Shown: piece after piece, positions 8,256 through 17,257 of the stretch
Position numbering within the stretch: the stretch's first letter is position 1
How the letters are laid out: every line of letters begins with the position of its first letter
Assembly (NCBI GenBank): GCA_900544295.1
Contig: UQUO01000006.1
Span: forward strand, 38,909-102,908
Length of the DNA stretch: 64,000 nt
Source of the DNA: an uncultured Eubacteriales bacterium
GTDB taxonomy: Bacteria; Bacillota; Clostridia; Oscillospirales; Oscillospiraceae
Reading direction: 5' to 3'
Notes under the pieces: generated by a model
Seen by the model: the letters and a program-made list of their open reading frames with translations, nothing else
What the model was told of the DNA's origin: nothing
Databases searched by the model: none
Made by a program: the position numbers and the translations under genes

Positions 8256-9104
8256 TCACTTCGCCTCGTTCTTCACGCGCAGGGCCATCTTGGCCTGCAG
8301 GTTGCGCTGATACTGGTCGATGACGACGGCGAGGATGATGACGGCGCCCTTGATGACGTTCTGCCAGAACTCGGTGACGCCGCACATGGCCATGCCGTCG
8401 TTGAGCACGCCGATGACGAAGGCGCCGACGAAGGTGCCGCCGATGGTGCCTATGCCGCCGGCCATGGAGGTGCCGCCGAGGACGGAGGCCGCGATGGCGT
8501 TCATCTCCCAGCCGTCGCCGCCGGCGGGGTGCGCCGCCATGAGCTGGGCGGTGTTGATGATGCCGACCAGCGCGGCGCAGGCGCCGGAGAGCATGTAGAC
8601 GTAGATCTTCACCCTGTCGGGCTTTATGCCGCTCATCCTCGCGGCGCGCTCGTTGCCGCCGACGGCGTAGACGTGCCAGCCGAAGGTGGTCTTGCGCAGG
8701 ATAACGGCCGTGATGACCGAGAGGATGATGAGCAGTATCGCGCCCACGGGTATGCCCATGATGGAGGAGCCCATGAACTTGAAGCCGGTGTTGCCGAGGC
8801 CCTCATAGCCGGCCAGCGAGGAGAAGGTCCGGCCAGTGGAGATGATGTTCGCAAAGCCGCGGCAGATGTACATGGTGCCCAGCGTGGCTATGAAGGGCGC
8901 GACGCGCAGCTTGGTTATCACCGCGCCGTTCACCCAGCCTATCGCGCAGCCGAGCAGGATGACGATGAGGATGACCATCGGCACGCTGAAATACAGCGTG
9001 TAGCCGCCGACGGTCAGGCCCTTCTGGATGAGGTAGCCGCCTATCATGCCGCCCAGGCCGACCACGCTGCCCACGGAAAGGTCGATGCCGCCCGTGATGA
9101 TGAC
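8256..9104 (-). pseudogene. rbsC: Ribose ABC transporter permease, 5'-truncated
   Basis: About 280 residues of RbsC remain, starting inside the conserved segment VIITGGIDLSVGSVVGLGGM. They include several membrane helices and the permease loop AVGGNERAARMSGI. Full RbsC is about 320 residues, so the first 40-50 are missing. Upstream of base 9104 homology stops abruptly and the sequence becomes the 3' end of a different, opposite-strand transporter gene. rbsA and rbsB are not in the window. The import system is therefore probably dead here, although an internal GTG at 9074 could start a shortened protein. Confidence 0.75.
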
Positions 9105-9188
9105 ATAGGCATTATCTTTGTGATACTCTTCGTTATCACTGCACTGCTTCCCGAGACCGGCATTAAAGCGGCCGGAAAGAAATCCTGA
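9105..9188 (+). pseudogene. 3' remnant of a transporter (MFS-like tail)
   Basis: The last 27 codons of a plus-strand gene: one hydrophobic helix (GIIFVILFVITALLPE) followed by TGIKAAGKKS and a stop. The helix ending in LLPETG is typical of major facilitator permeases. Everything upstream has been replaced by rbsC on the other strand. In the intact ancestor this permease probably preceded the flavoenzyme at 9206 in one operon. Confidence 0.6.
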
Positions 9189-9205
9189 GAATGAGAGGTA
9201 ACGAA

Positions 9206-11158
9206 ATGTTTAATCCAGACCAGTACAAGAACGTTTTTCAGCCGATTAAAATCAGAAACTTGGTGCTAAAAAACCGGCTGCAGTTTTCTCCCCATGTCAA
9301 TCCCATGACAACGCATGACGGCTGCGTGACCGACAACTACGTTGACTACCTGGACATGCAGGCCGCCACAGGCGTCGGGCTCGTGACTATTGGCGCGACT
9401 TCGGTTGATCATGACACGGGCGAGGACTTTGCCGGTGAGCTGGATATCACGGATGACCACAAGATGATAGATTTGGCCCGCCTGCCTGAAGTTGTACATG
9501 CGCACGGCGCCAAGCTCTCCATAGAGCTGGTACACGCCGGCAGGGGCGCCAACCCAACGCTTTTGCGCCAGCCGGACGCCATCGCCCCGTCTGTGTTCCC
9601 AACGACCTGGGGTTCCAGACATATAAGGGAAATGACCCAGCGGGACATGGACGTTGTCATTGAGCACTACAAGGATGTTGTAAAGCTGCTCAAGGCCGTG
9701 GGCTTTGACATGGTCATGATCCACGCCGCGCACGGCAATCTGCTTGCGCAGTTCCTTTCACCCAAGACGAATACCAGACACGACTGGTACGGGGGCAGCT
9801 TCGAAAACCGCATGAGGTTTCCGCTTGATGTGCTGCGCGCTGTCAGAGAGGCTGCGGGCGACATGCCTGTTGAGATGCGCATAAGCGGTGAGGAGATCGT
9901 CCCGGGCGGGATGAAGATAGACGAGACCATTGAATTCATAAAGCACGCCCAGAATTATATAGACCTCGTCCACGTCTCAGGCGGCTGGGTCGTCGAGCCC
10001 TTGACCATGTACACTACCATGCCTCCGTATTTCTCTCCGCACAACCTTTTCGTAAAGTATGCCGAAGCAGTCAAGAACTGCCCGGATATACATATACCGG
10101 TCACTACGGTGGGACGTATTTCTTCCGTGGAGGAAGCGGACAAAATTATCGGGGAAGGCAAGGCCGATATCGTCGCCATGGCAAGGGCATATCTTGCCGA
10201 TCCTGAAATCGTAAAGAAAACTTACAGGGGAGAGGCGGACAAGGTGCGCCCTTGCCTGGGTTGTTGGAACTGTGCCGGCTCGTCCCACCACATACGCTGT
10301 GCCGTCAATCCTCAAATGGGAAGAACGGGCAACTATAAGAATATACTTCCGGCGCTCAAACCCAAGAAGATCGTTATCGTTGGCGGCGGCGTTGCGGGCA
10401 TGACGGCCGCTCAGATCTGTACCCAAAGAGGCCACAAGGTCGTGCTTTTCGAAGCGTCGGGATCGCTCGGAGGACACCTGCCCTACATTGACAAGCTGCC
10501 CTTCAAGGGAGATATGCGCAGGTATGAGGAATGGATGATTCGCACGACTATGGAATGTGGTGCCGATATTCGCCTGAATACCCTTGCTACGGCGAAAGAG
10601 GTGCTTGCAGAGGAGCCTGATGCTCTGTTCATAGCCACAGGTTCCGAGCTCATAACGCCGCCCATTCCGGGCATAGATGGTCCGAACGTGGCAAATGTAA
10701 TAGACACAGACACAGGCAAGGCAAAGACCGGCCAGAAGGTAGTGGTCTGCGGCGGCGGTTCCAGCGGCTGCGAGTGTGCGCTCGCCCTGGCTATGGAGGG
10801 CAAAGATGTCACTATCGTGGACATGCTTCCTGTGGAACAATTTGGAAAAGGTATGGCGGAGATCTCGCTCTGGATGATGCAGTCGAAGTTTATACCTGAA
10901 TACGACATCAAGCTTGTTGGAGACTGCAAGGTCGTGGCCATAAGCGAAAAAGGCGTTGAGGTAGAGGATCGAAACTGGAATCACCGTTTCCTCGAGGCAG
11001 ATACCGTGGTAGCAGCCTTCGGCCTCAAGTCGAACACCGCTTACATTGAAGAGCTCAAGCGCACCATCCCGGAGGTTTACGTTATAGGTGACGCTGACCA
11101 CGTTGAGGACATGGCGAGCGCAAACCACATGGCATACAACTATGCCGTAAGAGTATAA
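9206..11158 (+). CDS. Old Yellow Enzyme/2,4-dienoyl-CoA reductase-type Fe-S flavoenzyme
   Basis: About 650 residues. The start at 9206 has gagagg 7 nt upstream. The N-terminal half is an FMN TIM barrel (NRLQFSPHVNPM, HAAHGNLLAQFLSP, ENRMRFPLDVLRAVRE). A 4Fe-4S motif follows (CLGCWNC ... RCAVNP near residue 350). The C-terminal half has FAD (VIVGGGVAGMTAAQ) and NAD(P) (VVVCGGGSSGCECALAL) sites. This is the architecture of 2,4-dienoyl-CoA reductase, BaiCD/BaiH bile-acid reductases, trimethylamine dehydrogenase and enoate reductases, which reduce C=C bonds. The substrate is not determinable. An SDR follows after 18 bp, as in paired dehydrogenation/ene-reduction steps. Confidence 0.85.
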   Translation: MFNPDQYKNVFQPIKIRNLVLKNRLQFSPHVNPMTTHDGCVTDNYVDYLDMQAATGVGLVTIGATSVDHDTGEDFAGELDITDDHKMIDLARLPEVVHAHGAKLSIELVHAGRGANPTLLRQPDAIAPSVFPTTWGSRHIREMTQRDMDVVIEHYKDVVKLLKAVGFDMVMIHAAHGNLLAQFLSPKTNTRHDWYGGSFENRMRFPLDVLRAVREAAGDMPVEMRISGEEIVPGGMKIDETIEFIKHAQNYIDLVHVSGGWVVEPLTMYTTMPPYFSPHNLFVKYAEAVKNCPDIHIPVTTVGRISSVEEADKIIGEGKADIVAMARAYLADPEIVKKTYRGEADKVRPCLGCWNCAGSSHHIRCAVNPQMGRTGNYKNILPALKPKKIVIVGGGVAGMTAAQICTQRGHKVVLFEASGSLGGHLPYIDKLPFKGDMRRYEEWMIRTTMECGADIRLNTLATAKEVLAEEPDALFIATGSELITPPIPGIDGPNVANVIDTDTGKAKTGQKVVVCGGGSSGCECALALAMEGKDVTIVDMLPVEQFGKGMAEISLWMMQSKFIPEYDIKLVGDCKVVAISEKGVEVEDRNWNHRFLEADTVVAAFGLKSNTAYIEELKRTIPEVYVIGDADHVEDMASANHMAYNYAVRV

Positions 11159-11176
11159 GAAATGGAGGAACAATAA

Positions 11177-11983
11177 ATGCCGTTCATTACACCGCCTATC
11201 GAAAGCATGAAAGACGCCTTTTCCGTCAAAGGATATAATGTTGTCGTCACCGGAGGCTACAGCGGAATAGGCCTCGGTATTTGCACCGCTTACGCCCAGG
11301 CAGGGGCCAACGTGGCCATTCTCGGCAGGAATATAAAAAAGGGACAGAAGACAGCGGATGAACTGAGCGTCTACGGCACAAAGTGCATCGCCGTCACCTG
11401 CGACGTGTCTGACCTCAACAGCGTCAAGGCTGCCAAGGACGCCGTGTTTTCTGAATTCGACCACATAGACGTTTTGGTCAACTGCGCCGGAATTGCTTGC
11501 ACAACCCACTTCCTTGAGGATGAAGACCTCAAAGAGTGGTATAAGGTCATAAACACTGATCTTCACGGCGTGGCTAATATGACCTATGTCTTTGCAAAGC
11601 CCATGGTCGAGTACGGCAAGGGCGGCAGCATCATAAACATATCCTCCATAGGCGGTCAGCGTGTCAGCGATGCCCTGACGCATCCAAATCCGCCGTATTA
11701 TGCCGCAAAAGCCGGTCTTGACAATTTTATGCGCTTCCTTGCAATAGAGTTTGGAAGCTATGGAATAAGGGTAAACAACATTGCCCCAGGACCGTTCCAC
11801 TCTGAGCTTGACGCTCAGATGGACCCGGTAATGTACGAGAACGCCACTAAAAATATGCCGATGCACAGATTTGGTGAGACGATAGAGCTTGGCGCTCACT
11901 GCATATACCTTTCCTCGCCTGCCGGCGCACAAATAACCGGCACCGTCCAAGTACACGATGGCGGCCTGATGCAAGTCGTGTGA
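11177..11983 (+). CDS. Short-chain dehydrogenase/reductase
   Basis: A 268-residue SDR. It has the nucleotide-binding TGGYSGIGLGI, the structural NCAG, the active-site Ser in NISSIGG and the YYAAK catalytic pair. The end, GTVQVHDGGLMQVV, is typical of gluconate 5-dehydrogenase/3-oxoacyl-reductase-like members. It oxidises an alcohol or reduces a ketone with NAD(P). The ggaggaacaat ribosome site is well placed. It is probably co-transcribed with the upstream flavoenzyme and acts on the same substrate. Confidence 0.85.
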   Translation: MPFITPPIESMKDAFSVKGYNVVVTGGYSGIGLGICTAYAQAGANVAILGRNIKKGQKTADELSVYGTKCIAVTCDVSDLNSVKAAKDAVFSEFDHIDVLVNCAGIACTTHFLEDEDLKEWYKVINTDLHGVANMTYVFAKPMVEYGKGGSIINISSIGGQRVSDALTHPNPPYYAAKAGLDNFMRFLAIEFGSYGIRVNNIAPGPFHSELDAQMDPVMYENATKNMPMHRFGETIELGAHCIYLSSPAGAQITGTVQVHDGGLMQVV

Positions 11984-12059
11984 TTTGGGGTTTTAAAACA
12001 TTCATCTGCTCAGGCAGGCTAACGTATGACAGTTATCCGTAATATTTGAGGTTTAAAAA

Positions 12060-12094
12060 GGAGTGACGCCGCATCGGCAGCGTCACTCCTTTTT
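12060..12094 (+). terminator. Intrinsic terminator
   Basis: GGAGTGACGC pairs with GCGTCACTCC (12080-12089), followed by TTTTT. It ends the flavoenzyme-SDR operon. Confidence 0.85.
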
Positions 12095-12651
12095 GTATCA
12101 GCTGATAAAACCATAGATAATCTCGTGATGCGGCTTTAAGCTGAGGCTGCTGACATCAATATCAAATATCTATAGCTTTTCAACAAAACTAAAGATTTCA
12201 GAAAATAAAATGCTTTTTAGTGAGATGTTCCCCTGCCGGCTTTGAGGGATATATTTTCTGCGGGCAGTTTACCTCCTTTGGCGAGCCGGCTGCGACGGCG
12301 GAGAAGATACGGCGCTTTGCTCGCGCGGCTTGTGTCATGAGCTGCCGCATGTCGCCGCCGTGCGTTTTGACGCGCTGGTGTACGGCACCGGGCCGAGCGG
12401 TCTGGTGGGCATGACCTGCAAAAGGCGCGCGAGGATCCGGCAATAAAGACCAGGGCCACGGCAGGCAGCTGGATATGAAAACCGCCAAATACCTGAACGA
12501 GACTTGGGACAGCCGGCACTAGGCGCGTCTGTGCGGACTTGGAGCGCCGCGGCGCGAAATGGGGCTTTAAAAATATTTCCCGCCGCCAATCATTTTCTGC
12601 TGCTCGTGCGTTATACTCGGTGAGAGGACGCTCTCGGCGGGAGGTGGTATT
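12095..12651. other. Intergenic region with no recognisable gene
   Basis: About 550 bp. AT-rich to about 12220, then GC-rich. Coding-like pieces in several frames between 12240 and 12560 break after a few dozen codons and none carries a ribosome site, which suggests a decayed gene. A TATACT element near 12612 may serve the sigma gene. Confidence 0.4.
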
Positions 12652-13152
12652 TTGACGCGGGAAGACGAGCTGTTCAGGCGGCTGCGCGGGGGCGACGGGG
12701 CGGCGTTGGAGGAGCTTATAATCGACGCCTATCCGGCCATACTCCGATACTGTCTGTGGCACACGCCGGACAGGCAGACGGCGGAGGATGCGGCGCAGGA
12801 GACCTTCCTGAAGGCGGTAAGGCACCTCGACGCCTATGCGCACCGGGGAAAGTTCAGGGCGTATCTGTACAAGATCGCGGCAAATACCTGCACCGACCTG
12901 CGGCGGCGAAACGGCCGCCCCGAGCCCCTGGGGCCGGAGGAGTACATTGAGCCCGGCTTTGAACAAGTCGAGGCGGAGCTCAGCCTCATGCAGCTCGTCT
13001 CCGCGCTGCCGGAAAAGCAGCGGGAGGTGGTCGTGCTCCGCTACGTCCACGAGCTGAAGCTCCGAGAGATCGCCGAGGTCCTGGACGAGCCGCTCCGCAC
13101 CGTGCAGTCCCGGCTGCACTCGGCGCTGAAGGCCCTCAAAAAATCGCTGTGA
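12652..13152 (+). CDS. ECF-type RNA polymerase sigma factor
   Basis: A 166-residue sigma-70 family protein starting at TTG with gggaggtgg upstream. The region 2 segment is QTAEDAAQETFLKAVRHLDAYAHRGKFRAYLYKIAANTC-like, spanning residues 40-85. The region 4 helix-turn-helix is near the end (LPEKQREVVVLRYVHELKLREIAEVL, then TVQSRLHSALKAL). It redirects RNA polymerase in response to a signal. It heads an operon with a membrane protein and an ABC-2 exporter, and the membrane protein may be its anti-sigma partner. Target promoters cannot be inferred. Confidence 0.88.
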   Translation: MTREDELFRRLRGGDGAALEELIIDAYPAILRYCLWHTPDRQTAEDAAQETFLKAVRHLDAYAHRGKFRAYLYKIAANTCTDLRRRNGRPEPLGPEEYIEPGFEQVEAELSLMQLVSALPEKQREVVVLRYVHELKLREIAEVLDEPLRTVQSRLHSALKALKKSL

Positions 13153-13164
13153 AAGGAGCCGCAA

Positions 13165-13956
13165 ATGAGCAGAAAACTTGAACGCAGACTGAGAGCCGAG
13201 CTCGGCTCGATACCATCTCCGGCCCCGCGCGCGGAGCACCTGGCCGAGACGGCGGCCCTCAGCCTCGCCGCATGGCGCTCGCGCAGGCCGCTGCGGAGAA
13301 TCGGCGTTCCCGAAATGGTCGTAAGCCAGCTCCGCTTCATTGCGGCTCCCATATGGGCCCTGCAGGCCGCGGTGGTGCTCTGCATATGCCTGCTGCTGCA
13401 CCTGGCCTCCGCCGCGGAGGACTTCGAGGCCGAGGGTCCCGCCCTGCTGGGCATGGCCTCCGTCTTTGTCGCCATGAGCGTGCTGCCCTTCCACGGGCGC
13501 TCCCGCAGATTCAATATGCGCGAGACAGAGGGCGCTACGCGGGCCTCGCACGGAAAACTGATGCTGGCGAAGCTCTGCGCGCTCGCCCTGGGGGACGCGG
13601 TGTGCCTGGCGGCGCTCTCCCGCGTTTCGGCGGGGCTGTTTGCCGGGACGGCGGGCCTGACGCTGGCCTGCATAGTCCTGCCCTTCCTGCTGTGCTGCAC
13701 CGGCGTCCTGCTCATCCTGGACCGCGCGGGAGGGGAGCAGGGGATGCTCGTCGCGCTGGGCTTCGGCCTGGCGCTCGCGGCTGGGTGCCGCCTGCTGCCT
13801 GAGGAGCTCGGCGCCGTCCTTGCCGGGCGGGGCCGGGGCTTTGCCGCGGCCGCCTGCGCGCTGCTCGCGGCCGTACTTGCCCTCGAATGCCGCAGGCTGC
13901 TGAGGCAGGCGGCCCGGCCTGATGCATATGAAGCAGTGGAGTTTCAGGAGGTGTGA
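13165..13956 (+). CDS. Multi-pass membrane protein, possible anti-sigma partner
   Basis: A 263-residue protein with a basic N-terminal cytosolic part of about 60 residues (MSRKLERRLRAEL) and five or six hydrophobic segments, the first being APIWALQAAVVLCICLLLHLA. No catalytic motif is seen. It sits 12 bp after the ECF sigma gene and 1 bp before the ABC ATPase. In comparable Clostridia operons such proteins act as anti-sigma factors or additional exporter subunits. That role is inferred from context only. Confidence 0.6.
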   Translation: MSRKLERRLRAELGSIPSPAPRAEHLAETAALSLAAWRSRRPLRRIGVPEMVVSQLRFIAAPIWALQAAVVLCICLLLHLASAAEDFEAEGPALLGMASVFVAMSVLPFHGRSRRFNMRETEGATRASHGKLMLAKLCALALGDAVCLAALSRVSAGLFAGTAGLTLACIVLPFLLCCTGVLLILDRAGGEQGMLVALGFGLALAAGCRLLPEELGAVLAGRGRGFAAAACALLAAVLALECRRLLRQAARPDAYEAVEFQEV

Positions 13957-13957
13957 T

Positions 13958-14851
13958 ATGGAGCTGGAGATAAGAGGCCTCGGCAAGCGCTACGGCAAAA
14001 AGACCGCCGTGAGCGGCGTGGAACTCACGATAACGCCCGGCGTCTGGGGCCTCATAGGGGCAAACGGCGCCGGGAAGACTACGCTCATGAGGATGCTGGC
14101 CGGCATCCTGGCGCCCAGCGCCGGGCGCGTGCTCTACGACGGCGTGGATATCCGGGACCTGGGCGAGGCCTACAGGGACGCGCTGGGCTATCTGCCCCAG
14201 AGCTTCGGCTTCTACCCCGAGTTCACGGTCACGGACTACCTCGAATACATCGCCGCGCTCAAGGGCGTAGGCAGGCGCGAGGGCCGGGAGAGGATGGAGG
14301 CGCTGCTTGAGCTGCTCGGCCTCGCCGAGGTGAGGAAAAAGAAGATAAAAAAGCTCTCCGGCGGCATGCAGAGGCGGGTCGGCATCGCCCAGGCCATGCT
14401 GAACGACCCGGACGTGCTCATACTGGACGAGCCGACGGGCGGCCTCGACCCCGGGGAACGGGTGCGCTTCCGGAACTATCTCGCGGAATTTGCGCAGGGG
14501 CGGATCGTGCTCATCTCCACCCACATCGTCTCGGACGTCGAGTACATCGCGGCGCAGAACGTGATAATGAAGGAGGGGCGGCTCATCTGCTCCGGCAAGA
14601 CGGAGGAGCTGCTCGGGGCCGTCGCGGGCAAGGTGTTCACTGCGGCGATAGGGCAGGACGAGCTGCCGCGCTATGAGAAGGCGCTGCGCATCGTGAGCAT
14701 GAGGGGCGAGCCCGGCGGCCGGGTCGTAGTGCGCTATATCTCCGAGGTCCCGGAGATACCCGGCTCGCACCCGGCCGAGCCGCGGCTGGAGGACCTGTAC
14801 CTCTGGCTGTTCAGGCGCGAGCCCGCAGGCGGGGAGGGGAAACTATGCTGA
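13958..14851 (+). CDS. ABC-2 exporter ATP-binding protein
   Basis: A 297-residue ATPase. The start at 13958 follows aggagg by 5 nt and begins one base after the upstream stop. Walker A is GANGAGKTT, the signature is LSGGMQRRVGIA, Walker B is VLILDEPTGGLD and the switch His is in STHIVSD. It belongs to the CcmA/bacitracin-exporter-like drug and lipid family that pairs with ABC-2 permeases. It energises export by the membrane protein encoded next, whose start overlaps its end by 7 bp. Confidence 0.9.
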   Translation: MELEIRGLGKRYGKKTAVSGVELTITPGVWGLIGANGAGKTTLMRMLAGILAPSAGRVLYDGVDIRDLGEAYRDALGYLPQSFGFYPEFTVTDYLEYIAALKGVGRREGRERMEALLELLGLAEVRKKKIKKLSGGMQRRVGIAQAMLNDPDVLILDEPTGGLDPGERVRFRNYLAEFAQGRIVLISTHIVSDVEYIAAQNVIMKEGRLICSGKTEELLGAVAGKVFTAAIGQDELPRYEKALRIVSMRGEPGGRVVVRYISEVPEIPGSHPAEPRLEDLYLWLFRREPAGGEGKLC

Positions 14852-16107
14852 GAGCCGAACTGAAACGCATCCTCAAGACCCGTTCGACCTGGTGCCTCGC
14901 GGCCATAGCCCTGCTCATATGCCTGAGCTCCGCCCTTTCGACCGTGAGGCAGGTGGTCAAATACATAGACCACGACGGGCACACTGAGATAGTCCGGGGC
15001 ATCAGCGTGTACGAGGAAAACAGGCAGCGGTATTCCGTCATCCGCGGCGAGGTGACGCCGGAGCTCTTCGCCTCCGCCGTGGCGCTGCACCACGAGCTGC
15101 TGGAGCTCTACGGCACGGATTACGATATACCGCCCGAGATAAGCGACAGGGGGCTGGGACCGTATTCGCCCGTGTACACCTGGATATTCAACGCCTTTTC
15201 AGACGAATTCGGCGCGGCCCTGACCTCGGCGGACATCTCTCCCGAGCGCGCGCTGAACTATTACCAGGAGCGGCTGGCAACTCTGGAGCGGACGCTCCGT
15301 GAGAAATACGAGCAGACGCCTCAGGTGGTCGAATACGCCCTCGACCGGCTCAGCGCGGAGAGCGGCAACTTCAGCTACAGTTACGGCATCGGCTCGACCA
15401 GCGCCTTTGCAAACTTCGGCCTCTGCGCGTTTCTCGTGACGCTTATCTGCGTCATCATAGCCGCGCCCGTCTTTTCCGCGGACTACGCGAGCGGGGCAGA
15501 CGACATCCTGCGCTGCACAAGGCACGGGCGCGCTCGGCTTGCCGCGGTCAAAGCGGGCTCGGCGCTCCTCATCTGCTCCGGCGTTTTCGCGCTGTGCCTG
15601 GGTGCGTTTTTGGCGGTGATGTATCTGGCCTTCGGCTTTGACGACATCACCTCGGCGGAGCTGCTGCAGGTGGCGTTCGACCCGTGGGGCCTCGACGCGA
15701 TGGGCGTGCTGGGGCTCATCGTCCTGTCTGCCGCGCTCTCCCTTCTTGCGACGTGCTGCTTTACGCTTTTTGTGTCCTCGCGCTTCAAGAGCCCGCTCGG
15801 AGCCCTGGCTCTGGCGGCGGCGGTGGCGCTAATACCCACGGTGATACGCATGTTCATGGCGGGCGGGAGCTTCGGCCGGGGCTTTGCGGCGGCGGAGGGA
15901 AATGCGCTCAACTGGCTCCGCATCTGTCTGCCGTCCGGGGGCGTTTCGCTGACGGGGGCGATGATGGACGAGCTGACGGGCCTGCGGTTTTTGTGGATAG
16001 GCGGCTTCGTCACCTGGTCGCCCTATGTCCTGCTCATCGCCGCCGCGGCGCAGCTGCCCGTGTGGTTTGGGCTCACTGTGCGCACCTATTGCAGGCGCAG
16101 CGGCTGA
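14845..16107 (+). CDS. ABC-2 type permease
   Basis: A 420-residue membrane subunit. An N-terminal helix (WCLAAIALLICLSSAL) is followed by an extracytoplasmic domain of about 150 residues. Five or so clustered helices then follow (FGLCAFLVTLICVIIAAPVFSADYASG and onward), the usual ABC-2 layout. The conserved SADYASGADDILRCTRHGR segment, with a short charged loop, is characteristic. Together with the ATPase it forms an exporter for an unknown compound, probably a toxic peptide or lipid, under the control of the local ECF sigma factor. Confidence 0.8.
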   Translation: MLRAELKRILKTRSTWCLAAIALLICLSSALSTVRQVVKYIDHDGHTEIVRGISVYEENRQRYSVIRGEVTPELFASAVALHHELLELYGTDYDIPPEISDRGLGPYSPVYTWIFNAFSDEFGAALTSADISPERALNYYQERLATLERTLREKYEQTPQVVEYALDRLSAESGNFSYSYGIGSTSAFANFGLCAFLVTLICVIIAAPVFSADYASGADDILRCTRHGRARLAAVKAGSALLICSGVFALCLGAFLAVMYLAFGFDDITSAELLQVAFDPWGLDAMGVLGLIVLSAALSLLATCCFTLFVSSRFKSPLGALALAAAVALIPTVIRMFMAGGSFGRGFAAAEGNALNWLRICLPSGGVSLTGAMMDELTGLRFLWIGGFVTWSPYVLLIAAAAQLPVWFGLTVRTYCRRSG

Positions 16108-16470
16108 AAGCGGCAGGCATAGTCGCTCAGAAGCTTGGGGTCAAGATCTATATAGCTTATTTCTGCCTTGCTTTCATTGCGGGTGCTGTCTGCGTAATGC
16201 TCTGGGGCGGTTCACCATAAAGGAGTTCCCGCGCCGCTACTTTCTGTCGCTGGAGGATAAGCATGTGGATACGGAGCAGGATGCCTGGCGCACAGCCAGC
16301 AAAATGGAGAGGTTCCGCGCTGAAAACTCAGGCGAACCACTGCAGATTTCTGCGACCAGCAGCTACACCGTCGCAAACGATTAAAACGAGATATCTTTTG
16401 AATTCCAGGCGCCTGTGTCGCTGAACACTTGAGACACTTTGCGGATTTTGCACCAAGTACATAGCTTGGA
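16108..16470. other. Intergenic region with possible gene fragments
   Basis: About 360 bp. A plus-strand hydrophobic run near 16127-16220 (IYIAYFCLAFIAGAVCVMLWGG then stop) looks like the tail of a membrane protein, and an unrelated hydrophilic run follows to 16384. Neither has a start with a ribosome site. They are probably decayed remnants. Confidence 0.35.
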
Positions 16471-16500
16471 CGCCGAAGCGGAGCACCGCTTCGGCGTTTT
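16471..16500 (+). terminator. Hairpin terminator of the ABC-2 operon region
   Basis: CGCCGAAGCGG and CCGCTTCGGCG pair perfectly around an AGCA loop, followed by TTTT. A second long hairpin at about 16547-16585 precedes the convergent MaoC gene and may end its transcript. Confidence 0.7.
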
Positions 16501-16608
16501 GCCGTTTGAAACGCCGGAACTGCCGTACGGCGGATGGCGCAAAGCTCCCCTGATGCGGGCTGCGAAGCTTAGGCATCAGGGGAGCTTGATGTTTATTCCT
16601 GCTTTTGC

Positions 16609-17028
16609 TCAGTCCTTGGGCGGCATAACGGTGGCCTTACCCTTTATAACGACCTCGCCGTTCTGGTTGGTGCAGACAGTGTCCAGGATAGCGCGGTTCT
16701 TCTCGGGGATGAGCTCGGCAACTGTGACCGTAGCGGTTATCGTGTCGCCGAAGAAGACCGGTTTGGTGAAGCGGAGCTCCTGACCCATATATATAGTGCC
16801 GGGGCCGGGCAGCTGCGTGCCGAGGACCGTGGAGATGAAGCCGGCGGAGAGCATGCCGTGGGCTATCCTCTTGCCAAACATGCCCTTCTGGGCCTCGACC
16901 TCGTTGACGTGGGCGGGGTTGAAGTCGCCGCTGACGCCGGCGTAGGTGTAGACGTCGTGCTCGGAGACTGTCTTGGTGAAGGACGCGCTGTCGCCCAGCT
17001 TCATTTCGGATATGGTGATGCCTTTCAT
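16609..17028 (-). CDS. MaoC-family (R)-specific enoyl-CoA hydratase
   Basis: A 139-residue hot-dog-fold protein. The start at 17028 is supported by ggagg 8 nt upstream; an in-frame ATG at 17094 is not. The hydratase motif is clear, with the catalytic Asp and His in YAGVSGDFNPAH and the following KRIAHGMLSAGF. Size and motif match PhaJ-type enzymes that hydrate trans-2-enoyl-CoA to (R)-3-hydroxyacyl-CoA. It is transcribed divergently from the acyl-CoA gene cluster and shares with it a 16-bp operator-like sequence just before the start, so it probably belongs to the same catabolic regulon. Confidence 0.85.
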   Translation of the reverse strand: MKGITISEMKLGDSASFTKTVSEHDVYTYAGVSGDFNPAHVNEVEAQKGMFGKRIAHGMLSAGFISTVLGTQLPGPGTIYMGQELRFTKPVFFGDTITATVTVAELIPEKNRAILDTVCTNQNGEVVIKGKATVMPPKD

Positions 17029-17053
17029 TGATGTTGCCTCCTGTTGGGTTATT

Positions 17054-17069
17054 GTGAACACTGATTCAT
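17054..17069 (-). promoter_or_regulatory. Operator-like site A, before the MaoC gene
   Basis: On the minus strand this reads ATGAATCAGTGTTCAC. It matches sites at 17214 and 27922 under the shared pattern RTGAAT-N3-TGTTCAS. It lies 25 nt before the MaoC start codon, over the predicted transcription start. Confidence 0.6.
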
Positions 17070-17076
17070 AATTCGC

Positions 17077-17105
17077 ATGATAGCACAGTGTCAATATTTC
17101 GTCAA
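17077..17105 (-). promoter_or_regulatory. Promoter of the MaoC gene
   Basis: On the minus strand, TTGACG (17100-17105), 17 bp, then TATCAT (17077-17082). Transcription would start close to operator-like site A. Confidence 0.7.
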
Positions 17106-17175
17106 TGCCAAAAAATAAGCAAAAAATTTGTGCATATTACAGGCCGAAAACTTGCAATATCGCAGGTCAATTGTA

Positions 17176-17204
17176 TTGACACACAAGCCGCGGAATGATA
17201 TATC
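17176..17204 (+). promoter_or_regulatory. Promoter of the acyl-CoA/Liv operon
   Basis: TTGACA (17176-17181), 17 bp, then TATATC (17199-17204). The predicted start, near 17211, sits immediately before operator-like site B. Confidence 0.75.
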
Positions 17205-17213
17205 TATGACAAT

Positions 17214-17229
17214 GTGAATGAATGTTCAC
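17214..17229 (+). promoter_or_regulatory. Operator-like site B, before the ketoacyl-synthase-like gene
   Basis: GTGAATGAATGTTCAC, a partial dyad, 28 nt before the start codon at 17258. It fits the same pattern as sites A and C. A repressor bound here would block early transcription. Confidence 0.6.
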
Positions 17230-17257
17230 AAATAAACAAGACGGAGAGCGAAACGAT

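Noticed and set aside
12217..13986. Long minus-strand frame across the ECF sigma gene
   Set aside because: Shadow of sense genes; compositionally biased with no motifs.
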